Below are positions 1-5,520 of a stretch of 6,319 nucleotides of DNA, piece by piece (position 1 is the first letter of the stretch; every line of letters starts with the position of its first letter). The position numbers and the translations under genes are program-made. Source of the stretch: an uncultured Pseudomonadota bacterium (lineage in GTDB: Bacteria; Myxococcota_A; UBA9042; CAIXZC01); assembly GCA_937876385.1 (NCBI GenBank), contig CALFHQ010000312.1, positions 1 to 6,319 on the forward strand. The letters run 5' to 3'. Under the pieces are notes generated by a model. It was not told where the DNA came from, ran no database searches, and was given only the letters and a program-made list of their open reading frames with translations.

Positions 1-786
1 CCGCTGGATGGGCAACGACTGGCGAGACTCATCAAGAAGGGGCGAAGTCTGGGGAAGGAGTTCGTCGTTTACAAGGCGGGGAGAACCTCTGTCGGGCAAA
101 CGGCGACTTCCAGCCACACGGCATCCATCTCAGGAGATTACCCCGCTGCCGTAGAGGTTCTCCAGGATGCGGGGGCACTCCTTGCCGGGACCTTCGAAGA
201 GTTCAAAGCCTACCTGACCTTCGCCGGCCTCTTGAAGGACAAGCACTTTGCCGGGAAGCGGTTGGGGGTGGTCTCCAACGCCGGCTACGAAACCGTCGGA
301 ATGGCTGACAACCTTCAAGAAGGGGAGTTCGAGTTGGCCCCTCTCACCGAAGAGACCCAGGAGCACATCCGGGGGGTGCTGAAGAAGTATCGACTGAGCG
401 CACTGGTAAACGTGCACAATCCATTGGACCTCACTCCCATGGCCAACGACGCTTCCCACGCCGAGTGCCTGGAAGCCTATCTCGCAGACGAAACCGTGGA
501 TGCCGTGCTGGCAGGGGTCGTGCCCATGACCGTGGCCATGAAGACCCTGCCTCCCCACGTGGACCCCAGAGACAACGACACCATCGATGCGGAAGATGGG
601 TATTGTCATCAGATTCACGACGTCTTCCATCGCTCCACGAAGCCGATGCTCGTTGTCGTGGATGCTGGAGACCTCTACGACCCCATGGCGCAAAAACTCG
701 AGGAGCTGGGAATCCCCACCTTCCGCTCCTCCGACTTCGCCATGAAGACCTTCCAAACCTTCATCCGTCACAAGCTGCGAAGCTGA
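1..786 (+). CDS. NDP-forming acyl-CoA synthetase (acetate-CoA ligase family), C-terminal part; 5' end outside window
   Basis: The frame is open from base 1 to the TGA at 784-786 (261 codons), so the N-terminus lies to the left. The family interconverts acyl-CoA + NDP + Pi with free acid + CoA + NTP through a phosphohistidine, in the cytoplasm. The key motif is SSHTASISGDY near window residues 37-47. Its His39 (codon 115-117) matches the conserved phosphorylated His of the succinyl-CoA synthetase alpha-like region, and the preceding YKAGRTSVGQ is the typical lead-in. A second Rossmann-like SCS domain follows (GKRLGVVSNAGYETVG, about residues 82-97). A C-terminal segment ending in ELGIPTFRSSDFAMKTF resembles the last domain of this family. 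Usual members have TNAGG-like residues where this one has SNAGY, a mild deviation. No ATP-grasp domain is visible; it must be upstream in the same chain or in a separate subunit. The substrate acid cannot be told. The neighbour downstream is convergent. Confidence 0.85.
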   Translation, partial: PLDGQRLARLIKKGRSLGKEFVVYKAGRTSVGQTATSSHTASISGDYPAAVEVLQDAGALLAGTFEEFKAYLTFAGLLKDKHFAGKRLGVVSNAGYETVGMADNLQEGEFELAPLTEETQEHIRGVLKKYRLSALVNVHNPLDLTPMANDASHAECLEAYLADETVDAVLAGVVPMTVAMKTLPPHVDPRDNDTIDAEDGYCHQIHDVFHRSTKPMLVVVDAGDLYDPMAQKLEELGIPTFRSSDFAMKTFQTFIRHKLRS

Positions 787-815
787 AAGCCCCACACTGA
801 GCCCCGGCTTCCAGC
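782..815 (+). terminator. Stem-loop overlapping the stop of the acyl-CoA synthetase gene, possible terminator
   Basis: GCTGAAAGCC (782-791) can pair with GGCTTCCAGC (806-815): nine of ten pairs plus one A-C mismatch, with a 14-nt loop. The stem overlaps the TGA stop codon. No T-run follows (CCTCGACGC), so it is not a classical intrinsic terminator. It could be a weak or Rho-assisted transcript end, or chance. Confidence 0.25.
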
Positions 816-854
816 CTCGACGCTGTCTAAACAGGATCTTGTTGATTCGCAATC

Positions 855-1000
855 AAACAGGGTCAGCTTGGGCAGTGAGCGCCCCGGAAGCAAGGAAGTC
901 GGTGTAGATGGCGCGGAGGCGTACATCTGGTACTTCGAGCAAGCCATCAGCCGACTGACGCAGCCTACGGGGATGATCGCTGGTCAAGATGACCCTGTTT
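855..1000. repeat. 146-bp segment bounded by 16-bp imperfect inverted repeats
   Basis: AAACAGGGTCAGCTTG (855-870) and CAAGATGACCCTGTTT (985-1000) are reverse complements except at one position. They enclose 114 bp in the gap between two convergent genes. A degenerate third copy, AAACAGGATCTTG, lies at 829-841 in the same orientation as the left arm and lacks three internal bases. The right arm also folds on itself: GGTCA (982-986) with TGACC (990-994), and CCCT (993-996) with AGGG (1001-1004). The size and terminal symmetry suggest a small non-autonomous mobile element (MITE-like) or a genomic repeat. No clear target-site duplication flanks it, so a transcription-ending structure is an alternative. 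Both strands are open across most of it, but I recognise no product. Confidence 0.45.
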
Positions 1001-1014
1001 AGGGCCAACCCCGG

Positions 1015-3522
1015 TTAGTCTCTGATCTGTTTCTGTATTAGCTGGACCTTGATGGGGGAGAGTTTGCCGTCCATCAAACGCAGGTAGGTTCGCAGGTGTT
1101 TGGCGCCGTTGGCGTAGTCCCCTTTGGAGTTGTACGCCTGTCCCAATTTCTTGTGAAGCCCCGCCGATGGCGCCAGGTTGAGGGCTTCTTTGTAGTAGAG
1201 GATGGCCCGAGGGTAATCCCCCGAGGTGCGGGACTTGTCTCCCGAACGCTCCGCCTCGCGCCCCTTCTCCTTGCGCTCCAGAGTGAGCTTTCTCTTCTTC
1301 TCGTCCTCTGCCTTCTTCGCCAGTGCTGCCTGGCGCTTCTTCTCTTCCTCGAGCTTCTTTTCTTCTTCAGCCTTGCGTCGAGCTTCCTGCTCTTTCTTCT
1401 TCTTGAGCCAGGCCTCTCGCTGGGCATCGGTGACCACTTGAGCCGCTACGACCTTCTCGTCCAGGGCTTCCTGCACTTCGGCGAAGAATGCCTCTGTCTG
1501 CCCCAACGATTTGTTGTAGGAGTCCCGCCGTTCAAGGACGTTGCCGGTGTTTAACTGGTCGGTCAACTCGGCCAGACGAGCGTCGAGAACGGTGACGTCT
1601 TCAACATACTTCTTGATGCGAGACGACTTCTTTGGGACTCGGGCCTTTTCCCAGGCTTCTGCCTTGGACTCCAGCAAAGCACTTCGAGCCCTCAACTCCT
1701 CGCGGGTATCCTTCACACGCTGAGTCAACTCGGTAACCGCCGTCTCCAGCGGATTTTCCGTGGGTTCCTGGGGAACGGGCATGGCCAGAATCGTTCGAAC
1801 CTTCTCTTCCACAGAAACCAGGGCTTCTTCTTGCCCGGCGATTCGCTGGTCCAGGTTCTCCGCCAGAGGCGTGCTGGAATCCAACCCCGTCACTTCTTTG
1901 TGTAAGGCCGAAACCTGATTCAGTCCGTCGGCAACTTCCTCTTGCAAGGAGTCCATGGTCGCAAGGGCCTGGGTCGTCTCTTTGGAAGTCGCAACGGCTT
2001 GCCACCTGCTGCGACGCTCTGTGAGCCGCCTGGCCATCTCTTTATAACGAACCTGGAAGGCCGAGAGCTTGCCGACGTACGCATACAAAAGCTGGTTGCG
2101 TTCCTGCTTCTTGCGCTCCTCTTCGAGGCGTCGCTGGCTTTCCGCCTCTTTCTCTTCCGGGGTCATCACAGCGTCAACGACGGCAACGACCTCCATGCGG
2201 GAAACTACATCTTCGGTGGCTTCATTCGTTGCTTCAGAGGCCAGATCCACGGAGGCCGCGGCGACATGAACGTCAGCCACAAAACTGTCTGCTGTGATGT
2301 CTCCAGAACCCGATGTCCCCGACAATCCCAGCCCAAAGTAGGTGCCCACCGCACCACCAGCCAGAACGAGGACAAGGAGAATCCATTTCACGGCCGCTGG
2401 TATTCCTGACCGGGGCACCACGAAGGTCTCGTCTTGGTCAGTGCTTTCGATCACTTGGGACTCGTCCGCCGATGCGCTGGAAGGGGTCCCTTTCTTCAAT
2501 TCCTCTGCCGAGGGGCGAGACATCGGAGCCGTACGGGAGAGAGCGTCGTTGTCCGTGTGAGAAATCTCTTTGCGAACCTTCTCAATGAGGCGCTTGACCT
2601 CCATGGCAGACGAGGGGCGCTCGTCCCGGTTCTTCGCCATGAGACCCAGGATCAACACTTCCATGGCCTCGTGGATGTTCGGGTTCACTTCCCGAGGCCG
2701 AGGGGGATCCTGGGTGAGGTGCTTCGTCACCACGCCAATGGGTGTATCGGCGGTGAAGGGCAACTTTCCGGTGTTGAGTTGATAGAGGATGACCCCCAAT
2801 GAATACAAATCCGTCCGGGAGTCCAGGGATTCCCCTTTGGCTTGCTCGGGAGACATGTATTCCGGGGTGCCGCAGACGATGCCGGCCATGGTGGCGAAGG
2901 TCTCGGGGCTCTCCCGATCGGGGTCCTTGATCTTGGCAATGCCGAAGTCCAGCACCGTGACAAAGTCACGCTGGTGGCGACGGTCTTCCATCATGATGTT
3001 TTCCGGCTTCAGATCCCGGTGGATGATCCCCTGGGCGTGGGCCTCGTCGAGGGCAGATGCAATCTGGTTCAGGATGTCCAGGATTCGCATCGGGTCCAGG
3101 GGGAATTCCTTCTTGATCACGTGGGACAGGTCGGTGCCGTCCACGAAGTCCATGGCAATATAGTGGACGCCATCCTCGGTGGTGCCGAAGTCGATAATGG
3201 AAATGGCGTTCGGGTGCTTCAGACGACTGGCCGCTCGAGCTTCCCGGTGGAAGCGCTTCGAGAGGGTCGGATCCCCTGTGAGATGGTCGTGGAGAACCTT
3301 GATGCAGACGGTCTTTCCCAGGGTGATCTGCTCGGCCTTGTAGATGCTTCCCATGGCCCCGGCGCCCACCAACTCCTGAACCAGGAAGTTGCCGGCCACT
3401 GTCTTGCCTATGAGGGAGGACTTCTGCACAGGCGCGTCCGAATTCGGCAGCAGGGCACCGCAGTTCGGACAGAACCGAGTCTCGTTGGGAGATTCGGTGT
3501 AACACTTGGAGCAGACTTTCAC
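1015..3522 (-). CDS. Membrane-anchored Hanks-type Ser/Thr protein kinase with N-terminal zinc ribbon, coiled coil and TPR tail
   Basis: A protein of 835 residues from a GTG at 3522-3520, giving MKVCSKC. The frame stays open to a TTG at 3564, but the predicted promoter -10 lies at 3575-3580, so that start would leave almost no leader. Domains: zinc ribbon (C4, C7, C18, C21); glycine loop GAGAMG about 53-58; ATP-anchoring Lys75 in CIKV; helix-C Glu94; catalytic loop HRDLKPEN 168-175 with Asp170; DFG 192-194; activation segment GTPEYMSPEQ ending near 227. All catalytic residues are present and it is an RD kinase, so it should be active. Ser/Thr-rich juxtamembrane stretch about 325-370, one hydrophobic span about 376-400, then helical Lys/Glu/Arg-rich coiled coil (about 455-761) and two TPR-like repeats (about 765-820, GDYPRAILYYKEAL and GDYANGAKHLRTYL). 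Predicted topology: kinase in the cytoplasm, coiled coil and TPRs in the periplasm. It likely senses an envelope cue; ligand and targets are unknown. Confidence 0.9.
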   Translation of the reverse strand: MKVCSKCYTESPNETRFCPNCGALLPNSDAPVQKSSLIGKTVAGNFLVQELVGAGAMGSIYKAEQITLGKTVCIKVLHDHLTGDPTLSKRFHREARAASRLKHPNAISIIDFGTTEDGVHYIAMDFVDGTDLSHVIKKEFPLDPMRILDILNQIASALDEAHAQGIIHRDLKPENIMMEDRRHQRDFVTVLDFGIAKIKDPDRESPETFATMAGIVCGTPEYMSPEQAKGESLDSRTDLYSLGVILYQLNTGKLPFTADTPIGVVTKHLTQDPPRPREVNPNIHEAMEVLILGLMAKNRDERPSSAMEVKRLIEKVRKEISHTDNDALSRTAPMSRPSAEELKKGTPSSASADESQVIESTDQDETFVVPRSGIPAAVKWILLVLVLAGGAVGTYFGLGLSGTSGSGDITADSFVADVHVAAASVDLASEATNEATEDVVSRMEVVAVVDAVMTPEEKEAESQRRLEEERKKQERNQLLYAYVGKLSAFQVRYKEMARRLTERRSRWQAVATSKETTQALATMDSLQEEVADGLNQVSALHKEVTGLDSSTPLAENLDQRIAGQEEALVSVEEKVRTILAMPVPQEPTENPLETAVTELTQRVKDTREELRARSALLESKAEAWEKARVPKKSSRIKKYVEDVTVLDARLAELTDQLNTGNVLERRDSYNKSLGQTEAFFAEVQEALDEKVVAAQVVTDAQREAWLKKKKEQEARRKAEEEKKLEEEKKRQAALAKKAEDEKKRKLTLERKEKGREAERSGDKSRTSGDYPRAILYYKEALNLAPSAGLHKKLGQAYNSKGDYANGAKHLRTYLRLMDGKLSPIKVQLIQKQIRD

Positions 3523-3574
3523 CGCCAGTTCACCCGTCCGGAAGGTTCCAGAAATACACACCAATTACTAGGCA

Positions 3575-3603
3575 GCTATAGCCGTTTTTCCCCGCTTGTT
3601 CAA
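3575..3603 (-). promoter_or_regulatory. Putative sigma70-like promoter for the kinase gene
   Basis: Read on the minus strand, TTGAAC (3603-3598) and TATAGC (3580-3575) are separated by exactly 17 bases. Each box matches the consensus at four of six positions. Transcription would start near 3567 and leave a leader of about 45 nt before the GTG at 3522. This placement is the main reason for preferring that start over the upstream TTG/GTG at 3564/3561. Identified by eye only. Confidence 0.4.
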
Positions 3604-3657
3604 GGAATTTCCTTTGTCTGATGCTGGGTTCCCATTATGCTGTAGTGCAACATTCTG

Positions 3658-3686
3658 TTGACACGGCCCTCTGTGCTTGATACTCG
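3658..3686 (+). promoter_or_regulatory. Putative promoter for the thiolase gene
   Basis: A perfect -35 box TTGACA lies at 3658-3663. After 17 bases comes TACTCG (3681-3686), preceded by TG at 3678-3679, as in an extended -10. A better-matching but closer -10, GATACT (3679-3684), gives a 15-base spacer. Either way transcription would begin around 3690-3694, leaving about 60 nt of leader before the thiolase ATG. The -10 is weak, so confidence rests on the perfect -35 box and its position. Confidence 0.4.
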
Positions 3687-3743
3687 ACAATAGAAAGACT
3701 CGAAGTTCGCAAGGGCCCCCACGGGCCGCGTGTTCCACAAGCC

Positions 3744-3750
3744 AGGAGGA
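3744..3750 (+). promoter_or_regulatory. Ribosome binding site of the thiolase gene (decides start)
   Basis: AGGAGGA is a near-perfect Shine-Dalgarno sequence. Its GGAGG core (3745-3749) is 4 nt from the ATG at 3754 and 7 nt from the ATG at 3757. The 7-nt distance is nearer the optimum and equals the spacing in the B12-subunit gene downstream. The open frame runs back to a GTG at 3730, but that start would lie upstream of this site. Confidence 0.7.
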
Positions 3751-3756
3751 AGGATG

Positions 3757-4935
3757 ATGCAGGAAGTCTATATTCTCAGCGGTTCCAGAACGCCTTTGGG
3801 CTCCTTTAATGGCGCCCTCTCTACGGTCCCCGGCCCCCGGTTGGGCGCTGTGGCCATCCGTGATGCCATCAAGAAGGCCGGCATTCCGGACGAAGCCGTC
3901 AACGAAGTGATGATGGGCTGTGTTCTCTCCGGTGGAGTCGGCCAGTCCCCGGCTCGGCAGGCGACCCTGTTCTCCGGCCTCCCCGAGGGTGTCGCCGTGT
4001 CCACGTTGAACAAAGTCTGCGGCTCCGGTCTGCGCACCGTGATGATGGCCGCCAGCACCATCAAGGCTGAGGATGCCGAAGTCGTGGTTGCCGGTGGAAT
4101 GGAGAACATGACCATGGCCCCCTACGCCCTTCCCAAGGCTCGAGCTGGAATGCGCATGGGAAATGCCGAAGTCGTCGACCTCATGGTTCACGACGGTCTG
4201 TGGGACCCTTACAAAGACTACCACATGGGGGTAGCCGCAGAGCTGTGCGCCAGCGAGATGAACATCACTCGTGAAGACCAGGACAACTTCGCCATCGCAA
4301 GCTACGAGAAGGCCCTGGCTTCCATCGAAGCAGGGGAATTCAAGAAAGAGATCGTTCCTGTGGAAGTACCCGGCCGAAAGGGCAAAGTCACCATCGTGGA
4401 CACCGACGAAGAACCTTTCAGAGCCAAATTGGACAAGATCCCGAGCCTGCGTCCGGCCTTCAAAAAAGACGGCACCGTCACCGCTGCCAACGCTTCCAGC
4501 ATCAACGACGGGGGCTCAGCCGTGGTCGTTGCTTCGGGAAGAGCGGTGAAGGAACTCGGTGCCACTCCGAAGTTCCGGATTGTCGGTTACGCATCTCACT
4601 CCCAGGCTCCCGAGTGGTTCACAACTGCTCCTGCCTATGCCATCAAGAAGGTATGGGAGAAGACCGGCCTCACAGAAAAAGACATCGACGTTTACGAAAT
4701 CAACGAAGCCTTCGCCGTGGTCTCCCTGGCCGTCAACCAGATTGCCGGGATTCCCCCCGAAAAGGTGAACCTCCGCGGTGGCGCCATCGCATTGGGGCAC
4801 CCCATCGGAGCCAGCGGCAACCGGATCTTCGTGACCCTCATGCAGATCATGGAGGACAAGGGTCTAAAGCGCGGACTCGCCAGCCTCTGCATCGGTGGCG
4901 GCGAGGCAGTGGCTGTGATCATTGAACGCGTCTGA
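3757..4935 (+). CDS. Acetyl-CoA acetyltransferase (thiolase)
   Basis: A 392-residue protein, the usual length of bacterial biosynthetic thiolases. It condenses two acetyl-CoA to acetoacetyl-CoA, or catalyses the reverse thiolytic cleavage, in the cytoplasm. The thiolase catalytic set is complete: nucleophile Cys88 in NKVCGSG, Asn316 in the NEAFA motif, His348 in GHPIGASG, and Cys378 in the C-terminal CIGGGEA. The spacing matches the well-studied acetoacetyl-CoA thiolases (Zoogloea type, Cys89/His348/Cys378). The loop AGGMENMTMAPYAL and the HMG motif near residue 155 fit the acetyl-CoA acetyltransferase clade. From the ATG at 3757 the N-terminus (MQEVYILSGSRTP) aligns without extension; ATG 3754 would add one Met. 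It is divergent from the kinase, with its own putative promoter. A longer-chain 3-ketoacyl-CoA thiolase role cannot be excluded by motif alone. An atoB/phaA-like role is likely, but no partner gene confirms which pathway it serves. Confidence 0.93.
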   Translation: MQEVYILSGSRTPLGSFNGALSTVPGPRLGAVAIRDAIKKAGIPDEAVNEVMMGCVLSGGVGQSPARQATLFSGLPEGVAVSTLNKVCGSGLRTVMMAASTIKAEDAEVVVAGGMENMTMAPYALPKARAGMRMGNAEVVDLMVHDGLWDPYKDYHMGVAAELCASEMNITREDQDNFAIASYEKALASIEAGEFKKEIVPVEVPGRKGKVTIVDTDEEPFRAKLDKIPSLRPAFKKDGTVTAANASSINDGGSAVVVASGRAVKELGATPKFRIVGYASHSQAPEWFTTAPAYAIKKVWEKTGLTEKDIDVYEINEAFAVVSLAVNQIAGIPPEKVNLRGGAIALGHPIGASGNRIFVTLMQIMEDKGLKRGLASLCIGGGEAVAVIIERV

Positions 4936-4969
4936 CCTGCACGAATAATCTATTCTTCCTCAATCTACC

Positions 4970-4998
4970 TTTACATTCCCAATCGACTTGCATATGTT
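4970..4998 (+). promoter_or_regulatory. Putative sigma70-like promoter for the B12-subunit gene
   Basis: TTTACA (4970-4975, five of six matches to the -35 consensus) and TATGTT (4993-4998, four of six to the -10) are separated by exactly 17 bases. They sit in an AT-richer stretch between the thiolase stop and the B12 gene. A start near 5005 leaves about 50 nt of leader. That leader is too short for a cobalamin riboswitch, and no obvious terminator lies between the thiolase stop and this promoter, so readthrough is also possible. Confidence 0.5.
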
Positions 4999-5043
4999 AC
5001 GCTCGCAAAGTGTCGACCGTCTCTGTCGCGCTTGAGTCTCCTT

Positions 5044-5050
5044 GGGAGGA
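5044..5050 (+). promoter_or_regulatory. Ribosome binding site of the B12-subunit gene (decides start)
   Basis: GGGAGGA contains a GGAGG core (5045-5049) lying 7 nt before the ATG at 5057. The frame also contains a TTG at 5042, but that codon lies just upstream of the site and would have no ribosome binding site of its own, so 5057 is the start. Confidence 0.7.
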
Positions 5051-5056
5051 AGTACG

Positions 5057-5476
5057 ATGAGTTACTCTAAGATTCGAGTGCTGGTAGCCAAGCCCGGCCT
5101 GGACGGACACGACCGCGGCGCCAAAGTCGTCGCACGGGCGTTGAGAGATGCCGGGATGGAGGTCGTGTACACGGGTCTTCACCAAACCCCGGAGATGATT
5201 GTCAGCGCGGCCATCCAGGAGGACGTGGACGTCATCGCACTTTCCATCATGTCTGGCGCTCACAACCACCTCGTACCGGAAATCGCCCGATTGTTGTCCA
5301 AACAGAAGGCCGAAGATATCGCCGTTGTTCTGGGCGGAATTATCCCGCAGGGAGATTTCGACGACATGTTCGAAGCCGGCGTGAAAGCGATCTTCACGCC
5401 AGGTGCCACCCTCCATGAAATCACCGAGTCCGTTCAAGGGTTGGGAGAGAAGAAACGAGACAGCGAAGTCGTATAG
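5057..5476 (+). CDS. Stand-alone cobalamin-binding subunit, methylmalonyl-CoA mutase C-terminal type
   Basis: A 139-residue protein that consists only of a B12-binding fold. The base-off/His-on signature is complete: Asp16-x-His18-x-x-Gly21 within KPGLDGHDRG, where His18 is the predicted lower axial cobalt ligand. It is followed by Ser63 in ALSIMSGAH and Gly93-Gly94 in VVLGGIIP, which line the nucleotide-tail pocket. KPGLDGHDRGAKVVARALRD is very close to the C-terminal domain of methylmalonyl-CoA mutases. Separate subunits of this size pair with a catalytic TIM-barrel subunit of about 550 residues to interconvert succinyl-CoA and methylmalonyl-CoA. The large subunit and the usual MeaB/ArgK GTPase chaperone are not in the window. 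An isobutyryl- or 2-hydroxyisobutyryl-CoA mutase small subunit is an alternative, because specificity resides in the missing subunit. It follows the thiolase by 121 nt and has its own predicted promoter. Confidence 0.9.
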   Translation: MSYSKIRVLVAKPGLDGHDRGAKVVARALRDAGMEVVYTGLHQTPEMIVSAAIQEDVDVIALSIMSGAHNHLVPEIARLLSKQKAEDIAVVLGGIIPQGDFDDMFEAGVKAIFTPGATLHEITESVQGLGEKKRDSEVV

Positions 5477-5497
5477 AACCTCCCCCGGATGGACAGA

Positions 5498-5519
5498 AGG
5501 TCCCGCCCAGGCGGGACTT
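5498..5519 (+). terminator. GC-rich hairpin after the B12-subunit gene
   Basis: GTCCCGCC (5500-5507) and GGCGGGAC (5510-5517) are perfect reverse complements. A-T (5498/5519) and G-T (5499/5518) pairs extend the stem, and the loop is about 2-4 nt. It begins 22 nt after the B12-gene stop. Only CGTCT follows, so it is a hairpin without a proper U-tract. It could attenuate or end the B12 transcript. Its 3' arm also runs directly into the first conserved DUF1848 codons (from 5521), so it could cover that gene's translation start. Confidence 0.4.
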
Positions 5520-5520
5520 C

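Noticed and set aside
130..852. 240-codon minus-strand open frame opposite the acyl-CoA synthetase
   Set aside because: It is antisense to well-supported family sequence, uses a TTG start, has low-complexity Gly/His/Val-rich composition and matches no family. It is a shadow frame of GC-rich coding DNA.
787..1002. Stop-codon readthrough extension or short gene in frame 1 after the synthetase stop
   Set aside because: The frame is open for 71 codons, but it has only a TTG start without a ribosome binding site. It crosses the inverted repeat and shows no family resemblance, so it is not supported as a gene.
2842..3621. 259-codon plus-strand open frame opposite the kinase domain
   Set aside because: The opposite strand encodes an intact kinase catalytic domain with all motifs. 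This frame has no recognisable domain and is a shadow.
3568..4224. 218-codon minus-strand open frame opposite the thiolase N-terminus
   Set aside because: It is antisense to the thiolase core including the catalytic Cys, has His/Gly-rich composition and no recognisable domain.
4936..5056. Cobalamin riboswitch upstream of the B12-subunit gene
   Set aside because: The whole gap is 121 nt and the predicted leader only about 50 nt, far shorter than a cobalamin riboswitch. I saw no B12-box-like sequence.
5419..5519. Programmed -1 frameshift fusing the B12 subunit to DUF1848
   Set aside because: Moving from the B12 frame to the DUF1848 frame would need a -1 shift in the overlap 5419-5476. No canonical slippery heptamer is present, and the hairpin starts more than 20 nt after the B12 stop, too far to stimulate one.
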